Shown: positions 19,533-31,261, numbered from the stretch's first letter. The stretch is DNA of 64,000 nt from Anastatus disparis (GCA_017163975.1 JAFFSR010000230.1:748501-812500); one strand, 5' to 3'. Notes: generated by a model from the sequence alone, not told the origin. A program made the numbers and translations.

Positions 19533-22423
19533 TAGATAATGCACGCACATCGCATTTGCCGAGAGAACAGGCATTAGCAATACAAACATTAGTCAAAGAA
19601 TACAATGATATTTTTGAATTGGAAGGAGATAATGCACCATCGCTCAAGAATATGTATCATCGTATAGATTTAACAATAAATCAACCAGTTGTTTCAAAAT
19701 TATATCGACACCCATTATCTTTACATAAGGAAATAGACAGACAAATAGAAAAATTTGAAAATGAAGGTATTATAACAAAGTCAAATTCACCTTTTGTATC
19801 ACCTGTTTGGTGTGTTCCAAAGAAAATGGATGCATCAGGAATACAAAAATATAGAGTTGTAATAGATTTTAGGAAATTAAATGAATACACACTTCAAGAC
19901 AATTACCCATTGCCGTCAATAAATGAAATTCTTGACCAATTGGGAGGTATGAGATACTTCTCTGCATTTGACTTGGCCTCAGGCTTTTATTAAGTCTCGG
20001 ATTTTCCAGAACACAGAGAGCGTACTGCATTTTCTACTCATAAAGGGCATTGGGAATTTAAACGAATGCCAATGGGCCTTAAAAACGCACCTGCAACATT
20101 TCAAAGAATAATGAATTTAAAATTACAAGGACTAATAGGTACTATATGTTCCGTATACCTAGATGACATTATAGTATACTCAAAAACCTTTGAAGAACAT
20201 CTAAAGAACTTAAAGATATTATTTGATCGTCTTAGAACTGCAGGCTTAAAGTTGCAGCCTGATAAATGTGAATATGTAAAACCAGAATTAGAATATTTAG
20301 AACATCTTATAACAGAAAAAGGAGTATATCCTAATCCAAACAAATTAGAATGTATAAGAAATTATGAACAACCTTCCAATCAAAAGGAAATCAGACAATT
20401 TCTAGGATTATCCGGATATTATAGGAAATTTATTAAAAATTACGGTAAAATCACAGCACCTCTTAATAAAGTGATGAGTAAAAATGTCATGTTTAATTTC
20501 GACGATAAATGCAAAAATGCTTTTGGAATATTAAAGCAAAAATTAACATCATCACCGACATTAAAATACCCTAATTTAGAAGAGATGTATGAACATACTG
20601 ACAACAGATGCGAGTAATGAAGGACTTGGTGCAATTCTTAGTCAAAGTGATTACAAGAAAGGAAAAGATTTACCTTGCGCCTACGCTTCAAGAACACTTA
20701 ATCAAGCTGAAAAGAAATATTCGACTACCGAAAAGGAATTATTAGCAGCAGTATGGGCAATGCGTCATTTTAGACATTTTTTATATGGGAAACCTTTCAT
20801 TTTAATAACAGATCATGCACCATTAGCAGGTCTCATCAAATCAAAATCACCAGAAATCGGACCTAGAATTTTCAAACTTTTATTAAAAATTACAGATTTT
20901 CAACTCATAGTAGAATATAAAAAGGGTAAATTAAATACTAATGCCGATGCTCTTAGCCGAGCATTTGTAGCAAAAAGAGAAAACCCACGAATAAAGTACG
21001 TTAATGCTATAGAAGGTGACATAATATACAACAATACTGATGATCAGGACATAAAACAAGTTTTAAAGAAAATATTGTCTAAATACACAGAGGGACAAAT
21101 ATTGGAGCTCAGAGGTTTTAACAGAAAAAAAATTCTTCGATGCTACAGATCATTTAAAGGCCATAGCAGCCAAGAGCGGTATAAAAGAAATTACACTTGT
21201 ATATTTTCGGACAGAAAAAGAACCTAAATATGGAAAGATAGAAATAAAACAGGCATGTAAAGGAGACATTATACTAACTCCAAATGAAGAATTAATACGA
21301 TCACCAATAAATTATTTACGTAATCATTACCCTAATTATAAAGGAGAAACTATAGAATTAAGAAATTTTGACGACACTTCGGCTCAAGATTTATTATCAA
21401 AACTTGCTCGTTTTCCAAGAAGAATACGAATTAAGAGTCTAGCACAGACTCATGTGGATTGTGAAAAGACTAGAAAAACATTAATAGCAAGAACCCATAG
21501 CGAAGCTCATTGGGCTTATGATAAAACTATGTTGCAACTTCGTAAATATTGTTGGGAAACAAAAGCAGAAGAGGTTAAAAATTGGATCGATACCTGCGAA
21601 TACTGTGCAGAAAGAAATTTTAATAGTAGATTCAAAGCTCCAGGTACTATTATTAATGCGCCAAAGGAAATCAACGAATTATGGTATATAGATCATGCCG
21701 AAGAAAAAAGAATAAAATTACTTTTTATTATAGAAGCGCTTTCAAGATATGCTAAAGTTTATCAATTGAAAAATCTAGATTAAACTACGCAATCTATGGA
21801 AGATTTAATGAGTGAATGGGGAACACCAAAGAAAATAATCAGTGACAATGCAGCTACGTTTACATCAAGGGCGTTTCAAAATTTATTAGAAAAACATAAA
21901 ATAGAATATATACCAACAACTCCATTACATCCGCAATCGAATGGTATAGTAGAAAGACTTATAGGAACTTTGAAGAAAAGAATAATTGGAGCAGTTTCAA
22001 ATAATAAAAGCTTTTACCCAATTATTACTGCTTATAATAGAACAATACATCCTGCAACAAAATTTATACCTTATGAATTATTCTTTGGACGAAATCTACC
22101 TAAAGAAAATTTTAACTCTGACAAGTTAAATTCATTAAATAAGCGATTGGAAAAAAATACAAAGAAAGCAAAAGAAGCAAGAGAAAATATACAAAGACAA
22201 AAGGAAATTAATAAAAACACAGTAGATGATAGACAAGCTTCAAGAATCAACCCACAACTAGGGGATAGGGTAAATTTTAGAACATCACGTGGATTTATAG
22301 GGCCAGCAACAATTCTCACAGTCAATAATGAAAGTCATACAGTTCAGCTTTTATTTAAAACAAAAATTCTAAGACGACATTTTAATGAGATCACGCTTAT
22401 CTCGAATCCCTTCTTTGTTACAG

Positions 22424-24080
22424 ATGAAGGCGACAATGATAATATTAACAGTCATTCTAATTGACATGTTTTATCGCTGCGAAGCAGATATACAAATTAC
22501 ACCAGCTAATATACCAATACTACAGAAAAATGACGGAACTGCTTGTGTTCAAAGATACTTAGACTATTGTTAATTATATAAATCTTACAGCCCTTATACA
22601 AAATAAAAAAGACATGCAAAATCGATTAACAAAAATCAAAGAAGTATGTAATAATGTTCACCGTACTGCAAAAGATTTCATAATGCATCAAGAAAAACGA
22701 CTACATGAATTATTCGCAAGACTATCTTTATTTTTACACTCAGAAGGCAACAGAAAGAAGAGAGGATTATTCAACTTTGTAGGAACAGCGAGTAAATTTT
22801 TATTTGGTACCTTAAATTCTGATGATGCCAACTCTATAAATCAAGAGATAGACAAACTATACAAACGTACAGAAGATTCGTTAATAGCAATTAAAAATCA
22901 AACATTGTTTATGAAAGAGACCTTCGATTCATTTACAAAGGAGTTCTATATATTTAAAGAAAACAAAGATAAAATAATAAACTGGAGTCTTGGAATATCA
23001 GTAATGCTCAACAATTATCAAGGCAACCAAATTGTATTACTTAGTTTGCAAAAAATTGATGCATCGCTAGAAGAATATGAAGCTTATATAACGGATTTAT
23101 TCAATTCTATAAATATAGCAAGAAACGGAATATTATCACCTGCATTATTAAAACCTGAAATTCCAATAAATGGTCTACAAAGCTTGTATAAAAAACAGCA
23201 ATACGATGATATGTTAATAGCACCAACAATGAAAAATTATTTCTCAATATTACAAGTTATGACATTCACATCCTACATTAAAACAGACGGACTCGTAATA
23301 GTTACTAAATATCCCATTATCCACAATGACCCGTACAAAATCCTTAAGTTTGAACCTTTACCTATTGAAATACGTTTTGGATACACAGCAATATCAGATG
23401 TAACTAACCAATATGTATTAACAACGTATGATATATCAAAATATACGACCTTATCAAGTATAAATGATTGTAATCAACTTAGCAATACAAAAATATGTAA
23501 ACTACAAATTTTACCTTGGCTAATAGACTCATTATCCGCTTGCGATAGAATATTATTAAATGACACAAGCAAATGTAAAGAACATTATTTCTCTTTAACT
23601 CATGATTTTGTAAAACGTATAGAAAATGATAAATTTTATATTGTACCTATAAAAGAAATGTTATTCAGCGTATTTCGTAAAAATTATAAGAAAGACATAA
23701 CAATATCACAAGCTAGTATTGTAAAGTTTGATGATAAATGTTTTATATCAAACACTGCGTATTATTTACATACGTCACATGACTCTACTACATATACAAC
23801 CACACTCTTAAACTTAACACTTAGTAAACCATATGAAGACAACTTAAATATAACCCTTCCTTTATTGGCATTTTCGGAACATGATCTCGGTAGTCTAAGG
23901 AGTCATGCTTATAACCTAGAACAAATACAAGACGAAATTGAAAGACTAACTTTACAAAGACGAAATCATTCTTTTATTTCAACTGCGATAGACTATCTTC
24001 ATTATTCGGGATACGTAGCTCTCTTTATGATTGCTGCCTTTATCGGGTACACCGAGAAAGTTTCACATCATAAAAGATAG
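22424..24080 (+). pseudogene. env: env of the gypsy element (errantivirus/baculovirus-F-like), frameshifted
   Basis: The third gene of the element, overlapping the end of pol in another frame; in relatives it encodes a membrane fusion glycoprotein from a spliced RNA. The first segment begins with a hydrophobic signal-like stretch (MKATMIILTVILIDMF at 22424) and ends at a stop at 22571-22573. The frame then shifts, and a 488-codon stretch (22614-24080) carries most of the protein. A furin-like site RKKR followed by GLFNFVG lies at about 22752-22785. Several Cys residues follow, and a hydrophobic membrane segment GYVALFMIAAFIGY lies near the C-terminus. The basic site plus Gly-Leu-Phe start match the errantivirus Env/F-protein family. 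At least one frameshift separates the signal from the body, so no full-length product is expected. Confidence 0.85.
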
Positions 24081-24254
24081 TGCGTTTTAAAAATGCTACA
24101 CAAAGTGGCTCGCATGCACGATAAATATCGAACATGCATCAAGTTTTTCGATGCGGCGCCACCGTAGGCGACGAAATACAGTGCGCCGCCTCCTCGCACT
24201 GTGTTTCGGCGCTTATGCACTACAAGAAGTGATGCACTCGGGACGAAAAATTTT
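24081..24254 (+). other. 3' untranslated part of the gypsy element
   Basis: About 170 bp, more GC-rich than its surroundings, with small inverted motifs (GATGCGGCGCC / GCGCCGCC). No coding sequence. Confidence 0.5.
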
Positions 24255-24265
24255 AAGGAAGGGCG
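24255..24265 (+). promoter_or_regulatory. Polypurine tract
   Basis: AAGGAAGGGCG directly abuts the 3' LTR. It is the expected primer site for plus-strand DNA synthesis in LTR retroelements. Confidence 0.75.
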
Positions 24266-24687
24266 TGTAAACGAAGACAAACATTCATAACACATTTATA
24301 CTAATATTCATCTTGCACATTTCACTCAAGGGTGATTGAACTCCGTAAGCATCATATGTCAAGTCTTCTACCTTGAGACTGCGATAGCAAACAATAACGT
24401 TATATATTCGCGAGAATGCGACACACAAGAATGCGACGCACAAGAGGCGATCGAACTCTAAACTGCATCACATGCAAAATTCAATCAATCTTTTCCCCGA
24501 AATTATAAAAGTATCAATAATATCATACATACGAAAGAATGCAACTGTCTTTTACCCATAGTATAAAAACCCAAGAGTCTTTAGCTCGCCAGCTTAATTT
24601 CATACTTACCGTCTAAGGCTACGCTTCGCCTAAAATTATTGTACTAAAGGTTAAGAAGGAGAAATAAAGATTAGTTTAATTCAACAC

Positions 24688-24720
<33 letters not shown>

Positions 24721-24884
24721 TTCTTTCATTCTTGGATACCTATCCTAAAGAACCAACGTCCTAAATTACGAAAATAAGTTATAATAATAATTAAAAATTT
24801 ATAAAATTAATAAATCAAGTTTAATTAAATAAAGTTTAATAAATAAAACTTTACAAATTAATAAATACAGTTCTAACGGTTAAC
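24266..24884 (+). repeat. 3' LTR of the gypsy element (619 bp)
   Basis: Begins TGTAAACGAAGAC and ends GGTTAACA, followed by the CTGT target duplication. It differs from the 5' LTR by about ten substitutions that I could count and by a shorter TA run. Confidence 0.95.
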
Positions 24885-25011
24885 ACTGTCACACCGTCTT
24901 GTAATAAATTAGCTGCTATTCCTGTCCATGATACAACTAAATAGTTGATTTCATAAATTTTTAGATAAGTCATAATTGTATTTAATAAATAGTTTTCACA
25001 ACTTCTACCTT
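24885..25011 (-). pseudogene. Helitron helicase, middle fragment
   Basis: Minus-strand translation gives YLVVSWTGIAANLLQDGVT, the conserved helicase motif that follows the Walker A region in Helitron proteins. The frame continues across the LTR element into 12588 and below. A Walker-A-like region near 25000 (GRSCENYLLN) is degenerate. The upstream side is cut by the foldback and TA repeat that start at about 25012. Confidence 0.85.
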
Positions 25012-26126
25012 GGGCCAGTCAATAGACCGAAAAAAAGCCTTATTTTGCCAAAATTAGTAACCAGCAACGATCTATGCGATCATTTAAAAGATAGTCCGTA
25101 GATGTTTACTTATATGTTTTGGACTAGCAACTATGATTTATTAATTAGTTATAAACAAATTTGTGCAAAAAAACGTTTTTTTTTTGTTATTTTTTGCTAA
25201 TAAAACGAAATCTATTCGGCGAATCATTATGGTGTTAATGTAAAAGTTGTAGAGAATGAAATTATCAACAAAACGAGAGGTCAAACGACCCGATCGGTTT
25301 ATTAAAACCGAAAAAAATTCGGAAAAACCGAAAAAACTTCCATTTTTCTTTTAAATTCATAACTCTGTTGTTTATGAATATTAAGAGCTGAAATTTGGCA
25401 CAGTGGTAGATAATTATATCTACTTTCAACATGCGAAGGGTAGGAATTATCGGATAATTAGTTTCTGCGCAATTGCATTTTTTTTCGGTATTCTTCCCTT
25501 CTTTATATTACCGATTGAGAACGTCGTACATACATTTTTAAAACGGTTTCGAAAACTAGAAACAATATACTATTAAACGTATATTCTAAATTTTCATTAA
25601 AATTGTGTAAAAAGGGTGAAATATGCACTCGAACATCGACGTAAACGGTCGAGCACGCGGTACATAGTAAAAAGTGGGGATGGAGGAGAAAGGATATATA
25701 TAGATATACCAGCTTTTAACTGGCTTGTTTTTGGCGATTAATGCACTTATGTCAAAGTGTTTTTTTTTAATTAGGGTATTTTTTACCAAGGAATCTGATA
25801 TTCCATTCAGATTTCATGAATAATGAAATCTCAAGGTATTTTCAGATTTCGGAGTTATATATATCCTTTCTCCTCCATTCCCACTTTTTGCTGTGTACCG
25901 TGCGCTCGACCGTTTACGTCGATGTTCGAGTGCATATTTCACCCTTTTTACACAATTTTAATGAAAACTTAGAATATACGTTTAATAGTATATTGTCTCT
26001 AGTTTTCGAAACCGTTTTAAAAATGTATGTACGACGTTCTCAATCGGTAATATAAAGAAGGGAAGAATACCGAAAAAAAAAATTGCTATTGCGCAGAAAC
26101 TAATTATCCGATAGTATCGATAGGAC

Positions 26127-26129
<3 letters not shown>
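25012..26129. mobile_element. Foldback insertion in the Helitron
   Basis: A non-coding insert between two Helitron fragments. The segment 25448-25700 is matched in reverse complement by 25854-26113. Landmarks are ATCGGATAATTAGTTTCTGC, TTACCGATTGAGAACGTCGT, TTTAAAACGGTTTCGAAAAC, ACTCGAACATCGACGTAAAC and GGAGAAAGGATATATA. The part 25012-25447 has no inverted partner in the window. Arm identity is high by eye (over 90%). Confidence 0.75.

Positions 26130-26215
<86 letters not shown>
26130..26215. repeat. (TA)n microsatellite
   Basis: About 86 bp of pure TA dinucleotide at the edge of the foldback insertion. Confidence 0.95.
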
Positions 26216-26218
<3 letters not shown>

Positions 26219-27700
26219 TCAGTGCACTTTTCATTTAATGAATTTATAAGTGTTTTATAAACAATTCTTTGAGCATTTGTTGGAGTATTAATATTTAATC
26301 CTATATTATTCATATTATTTACTGGACTATATTTAATGTAATTTTTTTCAATATAGTATTCTAAAGTAGGTAAATTAAAGTCACTTAATTGGAATCCATT
26401 ATTAGTTAAAATATTATTTATTATGCTTAATAGGAGGTCACGTATCTCTGTCCTTTTCTACTCAAAAAAATGATTTTTTTACAAAAACTAATAACTTTAT
26501 CAAAAAATGAAGAGAAAGCCGCATCTTGTATCAAAAAAAGCAATATTTTCTTTGATAAGAAAAAATTAATTTTATTGCTTCTTCCTCAAGAAAACCTTGA
26601 AAAACCAAATTGTCCACCCTAACCTCTATGTTTTAAGTTTTTCAAGGTATTCTTGAGAACGAAGCAATAAAATTAATTTTTTCTTATCAAAGAAAATATT
26701 GCTTTTTTTATTACGAGATGCGGCTTTCTCTTCATTTTTTGCTAAGTTGTTAGTTTGTGTAAAAAATTCAATTCTTTGATTAGAAAAGGACAGAGATACG
26801 TGACCTCCTCTTCCTTTTTTTTCATGCATTTTTGAAGGATAAAAGTAAATTTTATATTTTTATATAATTCTCGAGCGTTAATTGGATTGTGGAATGTAAA
26901 AATGTAACCAAATAATTGACAAAGAGCTTTTGGAAATCTAGATCTACACGATTCTTCTAAGCATTTATCCCACTTATCATCGATTTCAATTAAATTTCTT
27001 GCTTTTACTGCTTCAAAAAATATTGGGTATATAATTCCATCAAAAGTTTTTAAGCTTTCAATAGATTTTACAGCTTTAACATGAAGTAAAAGCAATCTTA
27101 AGAAAAATCTTTCTCTTTGTTTTGGATTTTCTTAGTACTTTCTGGTAAGAATAGGTTACATACTTGGTTTTCTTTTCGTACACGTTTTATGGACTTGATT
27201 AATAACATCATGTTGCGGTATATCAGAATAAAAGTAATTATGAGCCTCTTGGTGACTTTTATTGAGTTCAAACCACGCTGTAAGTGTTCTATTTATGTTT
27301 TTCTCTTCGATTTTGTGTTCGGGTCCTTCTTTGAAATACACATATTGTTCATTTTCATTATGAACCGCTAATCTATATATTGTATGCGAAAGTTCACTAA
27401 TATTATATTTTAATATGCGAGGCATAGGTTCTGGCGGGCAAACGTATCTGGTGTTTATATATTGTTTGATTTCGTCATAAAACATATCAAAATTATTCGT
27501 TTCATTTGTTTCATCATTAGTCATACTTCAAGTATTTATTTCACTTGCTTTCATTTCTATGAATGCGCAATCATGTCCTTTGAAACAGTATTCGAATAAA
27601 TATTTTATAACACCTATTGTTGAACATAATTCAATATTAATATGAAAATTAAACTTTAATAATAAATAAACTGAAAAAATTAGAATCTAGAACCAATGAG
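26216..27700 (-). pseudogene. Helitron helicase, N-terminal part (broken)
   Basis: Minus strand, reading from about 27700 down. The run FNFHINIELCSTIGVIKYLF with FKGHD is the conserved stretch after the Rep domain of Helitron proteins. A TGA follows at about 27530. An open run (27156-27524) contains DEIKQYINTRYVCPPE and ELSHTIYRLAVHNENEQYVYF. A further run (26742-27095) contains LLLHVKAVKSIESLKTFDG and CLEESCRSRFPKALCQLFGY. After the hairpin MITE at 26431-26810, the frame resumes around 26217-26430 with NAQRIVYKTLINSLNEKC, just before the helicase Walker A. The Rep nuclease domain (HUH and Tyr motifs) is not present. Together with 24885-25011 and 11722-12588 this is one Helitron protein gene spread over 16 kb. 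Confidence 0.85.
26431..26810. mobile_element. TTAA-type hairpin MITE, copy 1 (380 bp)
   Basis: An almost complete palindrome: TAGGAGGTCACGTATCTCTG at the left and the complement CAGAGATACGTGACCTCCTC at the right. The arms are about 180 bp and the spacer is short. TTAA precedes it; the right flank reads TTCC, one likely mutated duplication. It is the close relative of 53978-54358 and shares termini with 52694-53073 and 58083-58458. It interrupts the Helitron gene. Confidence 0.85.
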
Positions 27701-27779
27701 AATCCGTTTGGTGGTAGAAGATTTCCGTTTTGTTTTAAGGCATAGTAGAATTCTGCTTGACTCAAGAGGAAAATCTGCT

Positions 27780-28970
27780 TCAATGATATCGACTTCCAAG
27801 AATAACATCGTTAATATTAATTGATTTAAAAGCGAAACCATTTTCGCTGCATTCAGAAAGAAACTTCTTACGTTCCTCACCATCATCATGTAGCGAAACC
27901 GACACCCCAGCAAAGTGCGCATTAAGCTCATCTAGAGCAAATCCATTCAGATCCCCTTGAGGTCCGGATAAGAGTCCCAGCTCTCTCAACTCCTTCCAGA
28001 CATTACCACCCGCAAGAGCCTCGAACAGTCTGTTATGATAATATTCACTTCTTGCACGCTCAATCTGCTCGTCCAACGTCTTACGTAAAATTAAAAATTC
28101 TGAAAAATATTTATTGTCGTTTGTCCGTTTGTATCGCCTATATGTGGCATCCCTCCTGCGCTGCATCTGTGGCAACTCTCCATCCATCCATGGTGGCTTC
28201 TTTTGCGTACATTTAAATATTTTCACTGGTGCTAAGTCTTCAATAGCAGCAGTAAGATTATCAAAAATGCAGTCAAGTGCAGACTCAGGATCCACTATAT
28301 CAGTTGTCAATTTGGACCAATCACAGCCGGCCAATTTCTCCAATAATAATTTTCCACCAATATTTTTATAATTTCGATACTTAATTGGATCTTGCACTAA
28401 ACTGCTAACATTGTAGGCTATAGAAACTTCAATTAAATTGTGCCGACTATGAAAGTTCGCAGGTACGTTACGTGCGTCTAGTATGGTGTCATTGTCATCT
28501 ACAAAAATCAGGTCAATCCATGTGCGCGACGATGGAGTTATATGCGTGGCACCGTGCTGGATCAACTGAAGCGAAAGCTCAGCGGACAGTTTACTAAGAA
28601 ACTTCGCATCACTGCTTTCTCGCAGGAGATCGGCTTTCAGATCTCCCATTATAATCTTAAAAGAAAAATCGGGAGTCAAACTTACTAATTTATCAATTAG
28701 ATCCGAATCTTTTGTAAAGGAAATGACAGGAGGACGGTAAATGACGGAAACCAACACAGATTCAGAGTTGCCTGCTTTAACAGAACAAAAAATGTATTCA
28801 GGCACTTCAGGCTTGCCACTGGCATTTATAGTTGTGGTATTCGAAAAAGCTAATATCTCACATTTCAAACTATCTTTGACGTAAAGAGCAACCCCTCCTC
28901 CATGAAGGTTTCTATCCTGTCTAAAAATTTTATACCCTTTAACCAACATCGCAACTTAGTTTGGCTCTAA
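27780..28970 (-). pseudogene. LINE endonuclease fragment (Jockey/CR1-like), 5' part only
   Basis: A 389-codon open frame (27780-28949) encodes an APE-type endonuclease domain of a non-LTR retrotransposon followed by the linker before the RT. Visible landmarks are GGGVALYVKDSL, SVIYRPPV, IMGDLKADLL (usual GDFNADL) and SSRTWIDLIFVDDNDT. The motif SRHNLIEV stands where SDH is usual, so the last catalytic Asp is Arg. The same SRH occurs in the second copy of this family at 59440-61742, which suggests a shared ancestor rather than local damage. It is truncated after ENGFAFKSININDV, before the RT. LINEs normally lose their 5' end, so an orphan 5' piece points to later rearrangement at the Helitron junction near 27775. 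Confidence 0.8.
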
Positions 28971-29042
28971 CTCAGGGACCTTAGACCACATTCCTATAGA
29001 AAAATTCAATTTTCAAATTTTTCAAAACTCCGGCCCTCTAAA

Positions 29043-29862
29043 GGTTAAATTCTTTCTTTTTAGCTTACTTACATTTTTTTAACGATATTTAAAAAAAAAT
29101 AATCGCTTTGGCGATTTTGAAATTTTTTTCATTTTTGCATTTTTCTTTAATCAGCTGTAGTTTTTTAAATAATTGAGCTAGAAAAAATTTGAAAAAAGAT
29201 TTGGAAAGTGCTCTAAAACTGTTATTTGCAGCTATTTTTACAAAAATATTTGAATTATTTTTTGTCAAGTCTTAAGCATATAAAGTTATCGATCTAATAC
29301 TTTTGCAGTCGTAAAAAATACTTGAATAGCAAGTAAAAAAAAAAAAAAAAAAAAAAAAAATTCAGTCGAATTGAGAACCTCCTCCTTTTTGAAGTCGGTT
29401 AATAATCGCTGGTGCAAATCTTTTGATTTCTATGATATAATTTTTGCAACTTAAATCTTTCTGTTGTTTCATACTTTATTATGTTTTATTATTAATAATG
29501 AATAGTTATAATTTCCTACTGAAATTAGATCACTACTTCATCAGCGATTATTTTCTACTTGATTATTTTCTATTCAAGTGTTTTTTACAACTGCAAAAGT
29601 ATTAGATCGATAACTTTATATGCTTAAAACTTGACAAAAAATAATTAAAAATTTTCGGTAAATATAGCTGCAAATAGCAGTTTTAGAGCCCTTTCCAAAT
29701 CTTTTTTCAAATTTTTTCTAGCTCAATCATTTAAAAAACTACAGCTGATTGAAGAAAAATGCAAAAATGAAAAAAATTTCAAAATTGCCAAAGCGATTAT
29801 TTTTTTTTTAAATATCGTTAAAAAAATGTAAGTAAGCTAAAAAGAAAGCATTTAACGAATAC
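29043..29862. mobile_element. Foldback element with ~295 bp arms
   Basis: 29043-29340 (CTTTCTTTTTAGCTTACTTA, GCTTTGGCGATTTTGAAATT, AATCAGCTGTAGTTTTTTAA, ATCGATCTAATACTTTTGCA) is matched in reverse complement by 29565-29862. The ~220 bp spacer starts with a run of about 26 A and contains GAATTGAGAACCTCC. Identity between arms is over 90% by eye. Non-coding. Confidence 0.85.
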
Positions 29863-30331
29863 TTCAAAATGTTTTTTTTTAAATTTTTTCTGGGATGAAA
29901 ATTGAAGAAGATAAGCTTTTTCAAAGTCGGAGCAAAAATTTGATAACCTGCTCAGAATTATTGCCCGGTACTGTATTATTCAAAAAGTTACTTGTTAACA
30001 ATTTTTTATAAATAACATACATTTAACCTTAATTACATTTTCATTTGTACACGTGTTAGTATTTAAATAATTTGTCATTTATATATAAATTTTTAACAAT
30101 TGAATATATTAAAATTACATTTTAATATATTAAAATTATATTTACCTTTATTACATTTCCATTTGTACACGTGTTTGTATTTAAATGAATCTAAATTTAT
30201 ATAAAAATTGTTAACAATTAAATATATCAAAATTCATTCCATTAAAGCAATAATATTTTTAATAAGAGAAACATAATAATTTTTAAAATACATCAAATTA
30301 CCTCATTTGTAAAAATTATCATTATATAATA
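29863..30331. repeat. AT-rich stretch with a ~100 bp direct duplication
   Basis: The segment 30020-30115 (ACCTTAATTACATTTTCATTTGTACACG to TATATTAAAATT) recurs at 30145-30232 with small differences. The rest is AT-rich and non-coding. Confidence 0.7.
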
Positions 30332-30957
30332 TGTTACGGATTCTATATCCTATAAAATGAATAAGAATTATTATCAGCAATTTACAAAGAATGCGACGAA
30401 TACACGTTCCAACAAGTAATGACAGAAAACGCTGACCATCATACTAACAAGTTATAACCTGCCTGGAAACAACGAAAAGCGTCGAGCACCATAGAAAAAG
30501 AGCTGACCACCCAGCAACAGGTTAAGACCAGAACGAAAAGTCACTGACGGACTGATCAGAAAATTCCAATCAATAACGAATATTCTAGAAGGATAAGCAC
30601 GTGGAAACAACGAATTTGGCGAGTATAAATACAGCCGGACATCCCACGAGAAGTCAGTCAGTAGACCATCAATAGAGAGATGTAGAGAGAGTAAGCAACC
30701 AACCTTTAGCTACGAATGACGGGAGTACGTCCGATTGGAGCAAGCAGCAAGGAACGTATTAGGCGACGCAATAATAATAGGACATGTCTCTCTCGACGAA
30801 AGTATTAATAAACTTATATTCATATCATAATTACTGAGTATTTATTAAATTCTTCACGCAAACTGACTGCTTGGGTTTACCAAGATTAGTCGTGGTACAA
30901 AAGATACCCACCATCTTATAATTGAATATAAATATACATATACGTAAAAACGTAACA
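30332..30957 (+). repeat. 5' LTR of the second LTR element (626 bp)
   Basis: Begins TGTTACGGATTCTATATCC and ends AAACGTAACA, followed by TAAACTGGTGCTAGG. The first 97 bp recur at 35174-35270. It carries a TATA box, an AGTCAGTCAGT start-like motif about 25 bp downstream of it and an AATAAA at about 30789. Confidence 0.85.
30624..30630 (+). promoter_or_regulatory. TATA box of the second LTR
   Basis: TATAAAT in GGCGAGTATAAATACAGCC. A TCAGT initiator-like motif follows near 30656, at the spacing expected for an insect core promoter. Confidence 0.65.
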
Positions 30958-31261
30958 TAAACTGGTGCTAGGTGTGGGGTATCACTTGTGAAGAAACTAT
31001 TTTATCTACATTGAAATCAATCGAGAGGATGTTCTACGCGTAAATCGCCTGAATCACCATCATTGGGTAAGTAAAAACTTTTATTACCATATTATACGTC
31101 CTTCGAGGGGAATACGCGCCCGCTGCGAGCCTTCCAACAGTTAAAATTCAATAAATTATAATTTCTATAAAATTCAAATTAAATTATTTAGTGAAAATTA
31201 TACATAATTAAAGTAACAGCAAGTGCTATAAATTATAAATATAATTACAAGTGTCTATCAA

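Larger units (their letters stand above)
15128..22464 (+). pseudogene. pol: pol of the gypsy element (PR-RT-RNaseH-IN), broken and split by a mariner
   Basis: The frame is -1 relative to gag, as in gypsy elements using ribosomal frameshifting. Protease: LVHTGAG near 15268 stands where a DTG/DSG active site is expected, so the catalytic Asp is His. Stop at 15512-15514. The frame continues to 15891, is interrupted by the mariner (15893-19532) and resumes in phase. Reverse transcriptase at about 19600-20560 has an FDLASGF block, a stop at 19991-19993, and YLDDIIVYS near 20157-20183. A frameshift near 20590 leads to RNase H (TTDASNEGLGAIL, EKELLAAVWA, TDHAPLAG, NTNADALSR). A second frameshift lies near 21120 in an A-run. 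Integrase: zinc-binding H-H-C-C at 21490-21610; stop at 21781-21783; the core keeps ISDNAATF and NGIVERLIGTLK. The product would copy and integrate the element; this copy is dead. Confidence 0.9.
12589..24884 (+). mobile_element. Ty3/gypsy LTR retroelement with env (errantivirus-like), decayed
   Basis: Complete element: 5' LTR, primer site, gag, pol (PR-RT-RH-IN order, hence Ty3/gypsy), env, purine tract and 3' LTR. Both LTRs begin TGTAAAC and end GGTTAACA. The 4 bp sequence CTGT flanks the element (12585-12588 and 24885-24888), a clean target duplication. It splits a Helitron helicase gene. A 3.64 kb mariner sits inside pol, so the original element was about 8.65 kb. By eye the LTRs differ at about ten positions in ~600 bp plus the length of a TA repeat. 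Every reading frame is broken, so this copy cannot make its own proteins. Confidence 0.95.

Noticed and set aside
26104..26313. Frame encoding a long Tyr-Ile repeat
   Set aside because: Translation of the TA microsatellite.
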